From Tritrichomonas musculus (Eukaryota; Parabasalia; Tritrichomonadida; Tritrichomonadidae), in NCBI GenBank assembly GCA_039105265.1, contig JAPFFF010000032.1:535001-599000 (forward strand): DNA of 64,000 bases, read 5' to 3'. The notes beneath the pieces are model-generated. The model did not search any database. It was not told the origin of the DNA and worked only from the letters and a program-made list of their open reading frames with translations. The position numbers and the translations under genes were made by a program. Positions 27,695-37,128 of the stretch are shown here, in pieces (position 1 is the first letter of the stretch; every line of letters starts with the position of its first letter).

Positions 27695-30600
27695 AATATT
27701 GTAAAATATCACCTTCAGTATAATCTGTTTTTATACATCTTTCAAATTTTTTTCTAGTGGATACTGTCATATTTTTGTTCATATCGAAACATGGTTGACC
27801 TTTTGCTAAATCAAATGTTATAGAGTTTCCATTATATAATGTTTCATATAATTTCATAACATCTCCATTAAAATCTTCATTATATTTGTACTTGATAGAA
27901 TTTTGTGTAAGTCCTTTGCCATGAATCATATATGCTATATCACCTGTGGAATCTTGTAGTTTATCAATATACATCTTTTTCATCAAAAAGTATGATTCAA
28001 TAGCTTGAGGCATTTCTTTGTGGCCATTTATCTCTGGGAAATCTGAGTGGAATTGGCCAAGATTTTTACCTATAAGTTCTCTATTATATTTATCTCTAAA
28101 TGCTTTCTCTAATTTTGGTAAATCAGCGGATTCTATATGCATACTATCTGTATCTTGGTAATAAATGTGGCATCCGATATCAAAAGCTAAACACATTACT
28201 TCATTCATGATTCTCTTAGACATAGACAAAACTTGAATACCTAACAATGAAAAATTAAAATGTTTATCTATTTGTTTTAGAGTCTTAACTGCGTGGATGC
28301 ATGGCATCCCGGGACAAAGTCCTTGAATGTTAGAGTTGTTCAATTGAATATCTTCAACTATTTTATTATAATTCTTCTGCCAAAATTTATCTAATTCATC
28401 TCCTTCACGTAAATATTTATAATCTTTCTCAACTGGTTTCTCAATTGTTTTACCATAACATGAATTCATAATAAGTTTATAGAGATTTTGTAATGGATTA
28501 TTTTGCTTTTTATATTCAAGTCTTTTATTGAAGATATCACTGATGCAATCTCTTATTCTATAATCTTTTTTACCATCCCAATAGTATCCACGTAAAATGT
28601 TAAACTCTATCTTTTGAAACTCTATGTAATCCTCTAATGTGATATTATCAACAACCATCTTTATTGATTCACCTTCTGGTAGATAGTCGTTGTTTTTATT
28701 TAACCCATTGACGGCACCTTTGGTGGCTCCAGCTTCGCTGGCGGAGTCAACTTCGCCATGCGAATTTATCTTTTGAACAATTAATGGAAATGGATAATGT
28801 TTATTTATTTTTGTTATCTCAATTTCTACAATATATGCGGATTGTTTAGATAGAAACTCTATGTTTAATTGTTCTGGTTGAATCACTTTAGGTTTTCCTT
28901 CAACAGTATACAATCTTTTCATTGCAGATGGATATAAACTAACTGCATCAAAATCACATAATCTTTCTTTAGTATGCCATTTTTTATTGTAAGAAGTCAT
29001 GCATCTACCACCATATATTGCTTTTGAACAGAAATGCTTAACATGTCCACCTAATTTATAGAGATTACCATTAGGATAATATACTTTTTGGTTAAACACT
29101 TCATTTGCAAGAGATGATATACTAATAAATTTATATGGGTCAACAGAAAAATCATTTTTAAATCCTTCACGCAATTTTTCAAATCCAATTCTCAAAATAT
29201 TAACATCTTGTTGGCAATAGAATTCAGCATATTTGTACATGTCAAAGTGTTTTTCGTCTATTCTGCATCCATCAATCTTATCAATATTAGAGTTAAATAA
29301 AATATAATCTTCATCTGTCCACTGTTTATCTTCATTTAAGCCTGCTTCACTAATGATTCCAATATTTGTTTTTAGTCTTTCTAGTGTATAATATTTATAT
29401 GGAAATATCTCTTTTTGTATTCCTTCTATATTAAACATAGATGGTAATTGTGATAATTTGCATGATAATATTGGTAATGAATCTTTAAAATGAATCGTTT
29501 TATTATTATATTTTATATCTGCAGACATAGTTTTTGAACCTTTTATAATAGATTTACATAAGCCAAAGTTTGCTAACATTCTTATATCATAAGCAAGATT
29601 ATGGAAATATACTACATCTTCATCATCTAGATAATCTAATAATTGTTTATTACAATCTTCACCTTTAAAACATTTTTTGTGATTTCCATTTGCACTATGA
29701 ACAACACACATATAAGGCTTGTGAATACTAGTACTAACATCAGCTTCAAAATCTGCATACCAATACATTCTTGAGGTTATTTTTTTATTAATCTTTTTCT
29801 TTTCTTCTTTAATCAATTTTGTGCATTGTTCATCATTATAATCAAGGTCAATAAGGTCAATATTACTGTCTACATCTTTATAGAATATCGTGTTTAAAAC
29901 CTTATATTGTCCAAACGTAATAGGAACAAAATAATTGTTCTTCATTAATACTCTCACTAAGTCAGAAGAGTTAATAAAATATCGTGCGTTTCTCCAGTGG
30001 CCGCTATTGTATTCTTTATTGTATTTGTCCTCTGTGCACTCACTTAAATGATTAATATAATATGTACTAAAAGGTGTTTTCTCTTCAAGGAAATAATGTT
30101 TATTGTATATATTCATTGTGTGTGTTCTATTTGGTTCAGCATTCTCTATACCTAAATAATGTTTTTCTTTGTTATTTTTAGTAGATTTAACAGAGCGTTT
30201 TTTATTTATTCCATTTGCATCTTCATCTATGAATGATAATTTAATATGCAGTTTGAACTCCATACATAATTCATTTAAAGATTTTTGTGAGAGATATCGT
30301 GTGTTAATTCTTAATCGCATTTTATTTAATGTAGCATCATCATAACATCCAGTTTGTTGTAAAGCATAAATAAAACAACAATCATCTAATTCTTTTCTTT
30401 GTTTACCTTTTTTGTTTACTAGAGATGTGAATATTTGTAATTTTTTAAGATATTTTTTTACATTTAATGGACAATTCTTATTTACTAAATATTGAAAGAA
30501 GCTACCTCCGCGGTCGTTGTAGACGAGTTTGCCGGATGGAAAATCCTTATTAGCATTAATACCTTTAAATTTATTAAATTTGAAAGCACTAAATAGACTC

Positions 30601-31241
30601 CATTCTGGTATCTTTTCTGCTCCTTTTTCATAAAAATATTCTGGCACAACATTCTCAATATCAAATATAATGTGTTTTTCGGTAAGATTATTCATTAATT
30701 GTTTATATACTTCTGGAGTCAATCGTTTTGAATGCCACTCCCCGTTAACTTTGAAAGCTATTTTATATTTCTCAGATATTGATAAAGCATCAATATTTTC
30801 TTCAAAGAATTTCTTTAATTTTGGCAATAAAAATTTTCGTCCGTCATTATCTAATCTTTCAAAATCAATATACCAATTTGTGGGAGAATCTTCTAATTTT
30901 TCCATAATTCTATTTACAATCTCAGATTGTGTTTTATTTTCGGTTTTTATTGGTTTAGGCTGCTTTGCAGACTCTTGCTTTGCAAGTGGTTCATTTTTAT
31001 GTTCTTTTTTAGGTTCTTCTTTAGGTTTTTCTTTATTGTTTTTACCTTTAAAATACCAATAGATAGCATCATAACTATCTGTATCCCCATCATAACCTTC
31101 TTGTTGAGCAAAATCTATTATATCTCTTATACAATCTTCTTTAGATATCCAATAATAATCAAAATCATGTTGTAATTTTTCATTAATTATTAATTCAAAT
31201 AATTCGTATAATTTTTGGTTTTCAATTTCTATAAGTTTCAT
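27678..31241 (-). CDS. POLB: Polinton protein-primed DNA polymerase B, inner element
   Basis: 1187 residues. Unconserved Lys/Glu-rich N-terminus; region with IPEWSLFSAF; exonuclease motifs YADFEAD (about 490) and YFHNLAYDIRML (about 545); polymerase motif A DFDAVSLYPSAM (about 762), motif B LIMNSCYGK (about 920), motif C YYQDTDSMH (about 1028). This is the protein-primed family B polymerase that replicates linear Polinton DNA from its ends. Two short GC-rich patches (about 28715-28775 and 30505-30545) stand out from the AT-rich codons and encode short extra segments relative to the other polB sequences in the window. A T-rich tract precedes the start. Confidence 0.93.
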   Translation of the reverse strand: MKLIEIENQKLYELFELIINEKLQHDFDYYWISKEDCIRDIIDFAQQEGYDGDTDSYDAIYWYFKGKNNKEKPKEEPKKEHKNEPLAKQESAKQPKPIKTENKTQSEIVNRIMEKLEDSPTNWYIDFERLDNDGRKFLLPKLKKFFEENIDALSISEKYKIAFKVNGEWHSKRLTPEVYKQLMNNLTEKHIIFDIENVVPEYFYEKGAEKIPEWSLFSAFKFNKFKGINANKDFPSGKLVYNDRGGSFFQYLVNKNCPLNVKKYLKKLQIFTSLVNKKGKQRKELDDCCFIYALQQTGCYDDATLNKMRLRINTRYLSQKSLNELCMEFKLHIKLSFIDEDANGINKKRSVKSTKNNKEKHYLGIENAEPNRTHTMNIYNKHYFLEEKTPFSTYYINHLSECTEDKYNKEYNSGHWRNARYFINSSDLVRVLMKNNYFVPITFGQYKVLNTIFYKDVDSNIDLIDLDYNDEQCTKLIKEEKKKINKKITSRMYWYADFEADVSTSIHKPYMCVVHSANGNHKKCFKGEDCNKQLLDYLDDEDVVYFHNLAYDIRMLANFGLCKSIIKGSKTMSADIKYNNKTIHFKDSLPILSCKLSQLPSMFNIEGIQKEIFPYKYYTLERLKTNIGIISEAGLNEDKQWTDEDYILFNSNIDKIDGCRIDEKHFDMYKYAEFYCQQDVNILRIGFEKLREGFKNDFSVDPYKFISISSLANEVFNQKVYYPNGNLYKLGGHVKHFCSKAIYGGRCMTSYNKKWHTKERLCDFDAVSLYPSAMKRLYTVEGKPKVIQPEQLNIEFLSKQSAYIVEIEITKINKHYPFPLIVQKINSHGEVDSASEAGATKGAVNGLNKNNDYLPEGESIKMVVDNITLEDYIEFQKIEFNILRGYYWDGKKDYRIRDCISDIFNKRLEYKKQNNPLQNLYKLIMNSCYGKTIEKPVEKDYKYLREGDELDKFWQKNYNKIVEDIQLNNSNIQGLCPGMPCIHAVKTLKQIDKHFNFSLLGIQVLSMSKRIMNEVMCLAFDIGCHIYYQDTDSMHIESADLPKLEKAFRDKYNRELIGKNLGQFHSDFPEINGHKEMPQAIESYFLMKKMYIDKLQDSTGDIAYMIHGKGLTQNSIKYKYNEDFNGDVMKLYETLYNGNSITFDLAKGQPCFDMNKNMTVSTRKKFERCIKTDYTEGDILQYFKHLI

Positions 31242-31299
31242 TTTTTAAAAAGAATAAAAAATTATTAAATATAAAAATTATTTATACCTGTTATTATTT

Positions 31300-31717
31300 T
31301 TTATATCACATATCACAATTCATAAAATTTTTTAAAATTTTATTTTCAATATTTTTAAAAAGTATAAATATATTAAAATTTTATTGACAAACTTTGTTTG
31401 GCCTTTGCTTCGCAAATGAAAATTTTCATTTTCATATCACATTTCCGAAGGAAATAATGCAAAACTTTGCACTTGTCAGGTATAAAGATATCACTTTTTT
31501 GACTACTAACATATACTTCTAATGTGAAAATAAAGGTTTTTATACGCAATAGAGGGTCTCGTATAACAAATCAAAAACTGATGACAGAAATGAAAAGCAT
31601 TGATGACCTATATTTATGGTGGTCGGTTCGAAGCTCGTTAAGAGCGGAGAACCGAGAAAGGGGGAAGCGAAGCGTTTTAAGACCCCCGGTCTTAAATCAC
31701 CCCTTTTGTATACTACT
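31300..31717 (-). repeat. Inner Polinton right terminal inverted repeat
   Basis: Reverse-complement counterpart of 13791-14160. The last 175 bp match well; further in it contains GC-bearing short palindromes (GCTTCGC, CCGAAGG) not present on the left, then a T/A-rich block that again matches. The right repeat is longer than the left. Confidence 0.85.
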
Positions 31718-31722
31718 TTGAG
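31718..31722 (+). repeat. 5-bp target-site duplication of the inner Polinton, right copy
   Basis: TTGAG, matching 13786-13790. Confidence 0.8.
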
Positions 31723-34700
31723 ACAGATTCGTAAGCAGAAGTCAAGCGAATGGAAACCTCTCGTCTACGGATATGACATGGACGGACACGGCAGAGTCTT
31801 CAGCATCAACAAAGAATTGGATCTCGAAACCATGATCAGTTGTATCCTCGGCGAGATCACAGTAGAAGAATACTACTCCGATTGTGATCCTAATCTCATA
31901 GGTTGGGATTACATTCCAGTCAGGTTCGAAGTGAAGTTCATCAAGATGACCAAGAACGAGAAGACCGGCAAGACTGAGTTCCTCGACGGAGAAGGTCATG
32001 TTATCGAATCCGTAGATGACTATCGTGACGCTCCAGACGGTGCCTTCTTCCCCTTCATCAATCTCCTCAAAGGGTTGGACTTGACGAGGTATCAGATCTA
32101 CAACTCCATCGACAAGAAGAACTACCGTGACAACTGCTTCGTCTATGCTTGCATTCAATCAGGTGTCTTCACGGATGATGAGATTCAGAAGCTCCGTAAC
32201 GTCATGCTTACACGATCAATCCCCAACAAGAAGATCACTGAGATCGCCACCCAGATGAAGTGTCATTTCGTGGTAAGTCGCGTTAACGACAACCGAGAAT
32301 CACGACATCGTAAACGAGATTCAGTCGACACGCGCAAGAACGCCAAAGTCGTAGCAGATCGAGTTGTTAGGTTATTGCTCTACAAAGAACACTACATGAT
32401 CGATGATCATGAGGTACTTCCCGTCACGAAGTACTATATCGAACACCGAGACGAACTTGACTCTAAGTATCCAATCCCTGAACGATTCATGATCAAGAAC
32501 AAACGTGGAGACAAATCCGATAAGGGAACAGGTCTCTTGACTGTCTTGGAAACGATGTTCGCTAACGACCTCTTTAGAGAGATCAACCAATGCGAGCAAG
32601 GTATCCTCAGCACCTGTGAATTCGATAACCACTTGAACGACTACGTTGACCTCATCTACGACGAGAAGTTGTGTTGCAAAGCCGAAACGACATATTCTAA
32701 GAAGATCACTGATTGGAAGCACATCTACTACGCCGATTACGAGACTGACGTAACGGGCGACAAACACAAACCCTATCTATGTTGCCTCTGTGACGACAAG
32801 AACATATCGCACTTCGACGGCGAGAACCTTACGTCCGAATTCTTGAACTCCCTCATGACCAACTCCCTTACGTACTTCCATAACCTGAAATACGATGCGT
32901 GCTTCTTCATTAACGAACCAGGGTGGGAGGTCCAAATCACTCAAAGATCAGGTACGTTACTCCAAGTCGTTATGGATCGCTATAAGACGATTGAGGTCAC
33001 CGACCCCAAAACCAAGATCTCGAAGCCGAAGAAGATCAGGGAACACCATCTCACCTTCCGTAACAGCTATTCCATCATCCCCGCTCCATTATGTGACTAC
33101 GATAGTATGTTCAACCTCAAGGTACACAAAGAGATCATCGCATACAAGATCTATACCCAAGCGAACATCAAACTTCGATGGATCCCATTTGATGAGTTCT
33201 TCGCCAAATACGTCGCTGAGAACGAAGACCGTAAGAGCACTTCCGACCTCGAACAAGATCGTAAACAGTTGATCGTCAACGCCAAGTTCGCCAAAGCCTA
33301 CAACGAATCGGACTCCAGTATCGACATCATGAAGTATGCCCGGTTCTACTGCATCAAAGACTGCGTCACATTGATGGACGGCATGACGAAGTTCAACAAC
33401 GACTTAGCCGAAGTGTTCAAGACGACCGATAAGCCCTGGATAGGTATCCATCAATTCATCTCCATCTCAGCTGTCGGTTACGACTTCGCCTGTATCTACG
33501 GTTGCTTCGAGGGTTGCTTCCAACTGGCTGGTAAGCCACAGAACTTCATTCAACGATGTGTCTCTGGTGGACGTACCATGACGGCTGACAACGAGAAGCA
33601 GTACGTAGAGGGACGTATCCAAGACTTTGATGCCGTCAGTCTCTACCCATCATCCATGTCGATAGCGGATGGTGTTCCAAAGGGTATTCCTAAAGTGATT
33701 CCCGATAACTGCTCTCATGAACAACTCATGAGTTACGACACCTTCTTCATCGAGATCAACATCACCAAGCTCTCATGCAAGTCCAATCGTCTAAATAGAT
33801 TCGGTCAGGTATTCAAACATAACGAAGCTGGATCGAAGATCTTCAGTAATGAACCAGTTGATCACTACTACGTAGACAAGATCACGTTAATGGATCTCAT
33901 CGAATTCTATGACATCGAATACGAATTCATCCGTGGATACTACTTCGATGATGGATTCAACAACAAGATCAACACCTTCATCCAGACCTTATTCGACCTT
34001 CGATCGAAGTACAAGTCCGAGAAGAATCCACTCGAGAAGACAATCAAGTTGTTGTTGAACTCCATTTATGGCAAGTCGATCCTGAAACCCATGACCGATG
34101 AAGTCAAGGTAGTTGATCGTAAGAAGCTCATCTCCTACATCTACCGTAACTACAACTACATCAAAGAAGTATCCTTCACTGACTCATCCAAAGCGTTCGT
34201 CAAGAAGATCAAGCCCATCAACAACCACTTCAACCTACCTCAGCTCGGAGCCTCCGTTCTATCCTGGTCTAAACATATCATGAATCAGGTCATGACCACA
34301 GCGGAACAGAACGATATCGACATCTACTACCAAGACACCGATAGCATGCATCTCAAAGAGTCCGACGTCTCCAAGCTCTCAGCGATCTACAAAGCCAAGT
34401 ATGGAAGAGAGTTGATCGGTAAACAGATGACCCAGTTCCATTGCGACTTCGATGAATTCCCTGGTGCAGTCGGTGACGTACACTCCCGTAAGTTGATCGC
34501 TTTGGGGAAGAAGTCCTACCTCGACATCCTCGTAGATGAAGCCGGCAACGAAGGTTACCACATCCGCTGTAAGGGAGTACCACGTCAGTGTATCCTCAAC
34601 AAGTGTAAACGAATGGGAATCACCGTTGAAGAGCTGTATGAACGAATGTATCATGGAGAATCCGTCACGTTCGATCTCACTGATGGCGCCAACTGTTTCG

Positions 34701-34762
34701 TGAAGACGAAGACCTTCGATCAGGTTACTCGACCACAGTTCCTCCGCAAAGTCCAGTTCTAA
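31723..34762 (+). pseudogene. Outer Polinton polB, exonuclease and polymerase part
   Basis: Long open stretch carrying the exonuclease motif YADYETDV (about 32730), YFHNLKYDACFF (about 32875), motif A DFDAVSLYPSSM (about 33627), motif B LLNSIYGKSILKP (about 34050) and motif C YYQDTDSMH (about 34324), ending KVQF. It is the larger part of the outer Polinton's protein-primed polymerase; the N-terminal part lies at 13294-13790, on the other side of the nested Polinton. Apart from the insertion it looks well preserved. Codon use is GC-richer than in the inner polB. Confidence 0.9.
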
Positions 34763-34786
34763 ACCAATTCTTTTTGTGCCCCCGAA

Positions 34787-34972
34787 ATGGAACCCACCTT
34801 CGTAAGCATCGCCGGATTCGAATGCAAGTACGAGATCTCTATTACTGAACCTCACGAAGTGATCGACACGACAACAGGTCTCGTTCTCTGTGAATGGTAC
34901 AACTGCTGCGGTGAAGAAGCTGTCTTGCTGGACGGCGAACTCTATCTCATTACCGAATTGCTTCCAAACTAA
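34787..34972 (+). CDS. 61-residue NUMOD4-like small protein
   Basis: The text YEISITEPHEVIDTTTGLV, then EWYNCCGEEAVLLDGELYLI, follows the same layout as the N-terminal NUMOD4-like part of the HNH proteins (YEICVEYPYPIRRKSNGVV, EWVANNGYPCITLNGKHYL). It has no HNH core, so it is a stand-alone, DNA-binding-module-sized relative. Starts 24 bp after polB, preceded by the tract CTTTTTGTG. Could be a regulator or a truncated nuclease; resemblance judged by eye. Confidence 0.55.
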   Translation: MEPTFVSIAGFECKYEISITEPHEVIDTTTGLVLCEWYNCCGEEAVLLDGELYLITELLPN

Positions 34973-34995
34973 TTCTTTTACGCCACCGTAAACAC

Positions 34996-35424
34996 ATGTC
35001 CCTCAAGCAGTTCGTCGAAACAGTTCAACCCAAAGACAGCACCAAGCTCTACGTCTACCTCGACAGCAAGATCTACCCAAATGAATTCGGTATCAGTGTT
35101 CGTCCATTACAAGTCAAATACGGATCCACCGTTCTCGACATGCAACAGTTGATTGACCTGTTCGGGAAAGTCCCTTACATCACCGTCAGAGAGAGTCGTT
35201 ATCGAACCATCTACCGAGACCCAATGTTGATGACCGTTGACCTGACTCCGAAGCAATTCGAAGATAAGACCTACTACGATTACTACATCGACAAGCTCTG
35301 TCTCAGATCTGAGTTGAAGAGATATGAAGCGATATACTCCAAAGCACACGACGTTCTGAAGCAGACCCTGAGCAGAGTTCAGTCCATCAACGACTTCCGT
35401 GAACTGGACTCCCAAGACGAGTGA
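34996..35424 (+). CDS. 142-residue protein of unknown function
   Basis: Begins MSLKQFVETVQPKDS. N-terminal half beta-rich (KLYVYLDSKIYPNEFG; FGKVPYITV), C-terminal third helical with coiled-coil character (AHDVLKQTLSRVQSIND). No family recognised. Same strand as polB and the NUMOD4-like gene, 23 bp after the latter, with CTTTTACG before the start. Last gene before the non-coding island. Confidence 0.6.
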   Translation: MSLKQFVETVQPKDSTKLYVYLDSKIYPNEFGISVRPLQVKYGSTVLDMQQLIDLFGKVPYITVRESRYRTIYRDPMLMTVDLTPKQFEDKTYYDYYIDKLCLRSELKRYEAIYSKAHDVLKQTLSRVQSINDFRELDSQDE

Positions 35425-35547
35425 TCTGATCTATTTTTGAGCAAAAAGGGAGCAAAAATCGTTCCCAGGCGGAGATGTAGTGCATTCAATCGGACTGTGA
35501 AGATATCTCCACCTGGGATTGGAGCAGAAAGAGAGTTCCGTATATGA

Positions 35548-35730
35548 CCTTTCTTTCACCCTAGCACGACCGGAACGCGTTAGCGAACATCTTGGAAGTA
35601 CGGAGTATTATGGCTCTTCTTTCAACCTAGCATGACCGGAACGCGATAGCGAACATCACCTAGATGTGGAACCACAATAGCTCTTCTTTCAACTTCGCGC
35701 GACCAGAACGCATTAGCGAACATCATCTAG
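35548..35730 (+). repeat. Three tandem 67-bp repeats inside a long stem
   Basis: Units begin at about 35548, 35614 and 35681 and share TTCTTTCAACCTAGC-like, GACCGGAACGCG-like and TAGCGAACATC text with about 80-85% identity. Each contains a GC-rich core that can fold (GAACGCGTTAGCGAAC). Inverted arms at 35536-35547 and 35739-35750 enclose all three. Not coding. Confidence 0.85.
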
Positions 35731-35790
35731 AGACGAGATCATATACGGAATCTCTTTGAAGAAGACGAAGAATTATTCGAATAAAAGAAC

Positions 35791-35860
35791 GGCCCGTAGC
35801 AGAATCGAACCAGGTACTCCGGATTACCGTGGAAACGCCTTACCACTGAGCCGTATCTGA
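35791..35860 (-). tRNA. tRNA-like sequence (box A and box B), probably not a functional tRNA
   Basis: On the minus strand CGGCTCAGTGGTAAGGCG is a good pol III box A and D-arm match, and GGTTCGATTCT 30 nt further is a good box B and T-loop match. ACGGCTC and GGGCCGT can pair, but not in register with box A as in a true tRNA, and the T-stem and anticodon stem are poor. Reading: tRNA-derived or tRNA-mimicking pol III promoter element. Anticodon cannot be assigned. Confidence 0.35.
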
Positions 35861-36265
35861 TCAGACTTAAATCTAGGTCCCTTTGGGTACATCTCCATAA
35901 TGGGTTTGCCTCAGAGACGATTTCTCACGATAGGAGGCACTTAGAGCGGTTTTGACGATAGATTTGGGATATCGTTTATAGAGGGTGGAAGGTCAAATTT
36001 TTGACCTCGACGATCAACATTTGAATGGACGACCGTTTACGGCTTTTCCGATTTCGATACCCAGCTTTCGAGGATCATATCTCGACGAATACTCAACCGA
36101 TTGACTTCGTTCCTTCACCAATCGATAGCGGTGATCATGGAGCATCATATCGTACACGAAACGCTAGAGGGGGAATTCCCCCCTTAGTGATATCCTTCGA
36201 TAAACGGTCGTATCCGAATTCACGTCAAACTAATTCTAATCCAAAAGTTTATCGTGAACTCAAAC

Positions 36266-36856
36266 ATGGCTACAGTAATTGACGAACAATCAAGCTGGGA
36301 AACCTTGGACGCCGATGACGACTACGAGATCTGTGTCGAATATCCATATCCAATTCGTCGAAAGTCTAATGGTGTCGTCGTTTCTGAATGGGTTGCCAAT
36401 AACGGATACCCATGCATCACCCTCAACGGTAAGCATTATCTAAAGCATCGTGTCATCGCGTTACAATGGGTAGATAACGATGACCCTGAACACATGACTC
36501 AGGTAGATCACCGCAACCGCGATCGATTGGATTACCACTCAACGAATCTACGATGGGTTACTCCAACCGAGAATTCTCGTAATAAGACATCGAACAAAGG
36601 TGTCAAATACGAATACGTTGACGAGTTGCCTGAAGATGCTATGGTCGTCGACTTCTATGATACGATCAACGGCCATCACGAATTCGAGAACTACTACTTC
36701 TATGACGACACGTTTTACTTCTGGACCGGCATCGAGTATCGAATACTACACATCTGTGAGACCAAGTCCGGGAATAAGTATGTCAATACACGCGATATCG
36801 ACAACAAAGTGGTCGCGATCATGTACTCGAAATTCAAACGCCAACACGATCTCTAA
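36266..36856 (+). CDS. HNH homing-type endonuclease (NUMOD4-like + HNH), outer Polinton
   Basis: I choose the ATG at 36266 (MATVIDEQ) because it matches the start of the inner relative (MATIEF). 196 residues: NUMOD4-like DYEICVEYPYPIRRKSNG, HNH core VDHRNRDRLDYHSTNLRWV followed by NSRNK, then YEYVDELPEDAMV and an aromatic-rich C-terminus. Same gene order as the inner Polinton (HNH, then minor-capsid and fibre pair). Protein similarity to the inner copy is clear, but codon choice follows the GC-rich style of the outer element, so the two have been separate for long. Confidence 0.88.
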   Translation: MATVIDEQSSWETLDADDDYEICVEYPYPIRRKSNGVVVSEWVANNGYPCITLNGKHYLKHRVIALQWVDNDDPEHMTQVDHRNRDRLDYHSTNLRWVTPTENSRNKTSNKGVKYEYVDELPEDAMVVDFYDTINGHHEFENYYFYDDTFYFWTGIEYRILHICETKSGNKYVNTRDIDNKVVAIMYSKFKRQHDL

Positions 36857-36891
36857 ACGTCATCAGTACCAATATTTTTCTTTCACATTAA

Positions 36892-37125
36892 ATGAGTATC
36901 ACCACCGAGACAGACGTCATCAAACCAACCGACCTCCTTAACGAGATCACCGCCTCAGCTCCTAAATCCAACCGTGGACGTAAGCGCAAGTATGCCACCG
37001 ACGAAGAACGTATCCTCGCCAGACGTGCTCAACAGAAAGCCTACCGTGAACGTAAGAAGAAAGAGTTGCTCGAACTCAGAGCCCTCAAAGCAGAACTCGA
37101 TGCCAAAAACAACGTCAACGAGTAA
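36892..37125 (+). CDS. 77-residue AT-hook / basic-helix DNA-binding protein
   Basis: Begins MSITTETDVIKP. Residues about 27-33 (NRGRKRKY) form an AT-hook-like core; then ARRAQQKAYRERKKKELLEL and ALKAELDAKN resemble a bZIP basic region followed by a short leucine-heptad helix. Likely a small transcription or architectural factor acting on AT-rich DNA, a plausible regulator in an AT-rich host. A T-rich tract and TTTCACATTAA precede the start. Absent from the inner Polinton. Its stop is 3 bp from that of the convergent minor-capsid gene. Confidence 0.7.
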   Translation: MSITTETDVIKPTDLLNEITASAPKSNRGRKRKYATDEERILARRAQQKAYRERKKKELLELRALKAELDAKNNVNE

Positions 37126-37128
37126 GCC

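Larger units (their letters stand above)
13791..31717. mobile_element. Inner Polinton (Maverick), AT-rich, 17.9 kb, nested in the outer Polinton's polB
   Basis: Ends AGTAGTATACAAAAGGGG in inverted orientation, flanked by TTGAG duplications. Parts in order: terminal repeat; small relic gene; 659-residue protein; packaging ATPase; 127- and 116-residue proteins (minus); major capsid candidate; HNH nuclease; 110-residue minor virion candidate (minus); 1237-residue fibre-like protein; GCC-family protein (minus); 91-residue basic protein (minus); integrase; polB (minus); terminal repeat. Looks largely whole: the large frames are open, and about one small gene appears broken. No adenain-type protease recognised. 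It must have inserted after the outer Polinton, so it is the youngest layer. Confidence 0.92.
35425..36265. ncRNA. Structured non-coding island of the outer Polinton
   Basis: About 840 bp without a credible gene in an otherwise tightly packed element, dense in inverted repeats. 35464-35476 pairs with 35505-35517 (12 of 13). TTCCGTATATGA (35536-35547) pairs with TCATATACGGAA (35739-35750) around three 67-bp repeats. A tRNA-like stretch lies at 35791-35860. AGGTCAAATTTTTGACCT occurs near 35990. ACGACCGTTTAC (about 36029) pairs with GATAAACGGTCGT (about 36198). GGGGGAATTCCCCC is a perfect palindrome near 36171. An open frame at 36025-36282 looks accidental. The place corresponds to the capsid block of the inner Polinton. 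A set of pol III transcripts is a possibility. Confidence 0.5.

Noticed and set aside
31616-31722. Start of the outer polB piece at 31616
   Set aside because: These codons lie in the terminal repeat of the inner Polinton and are read through by chance; the outer polB part begins after the target duplication at 31718-31722.
35791-35860. Genuine tRNA gene
   Set aside because: Box A and box B are good, but acceptor pairing is out of register and the T-stem and anticodon stem are poor; kept only as tRNA-like.
36025-36282. Open frame of 85 codons in the structured island
   Set aside because: Runs through several hairpins, overlaps the HNH start and shows no family resemblance; treated as accidental.
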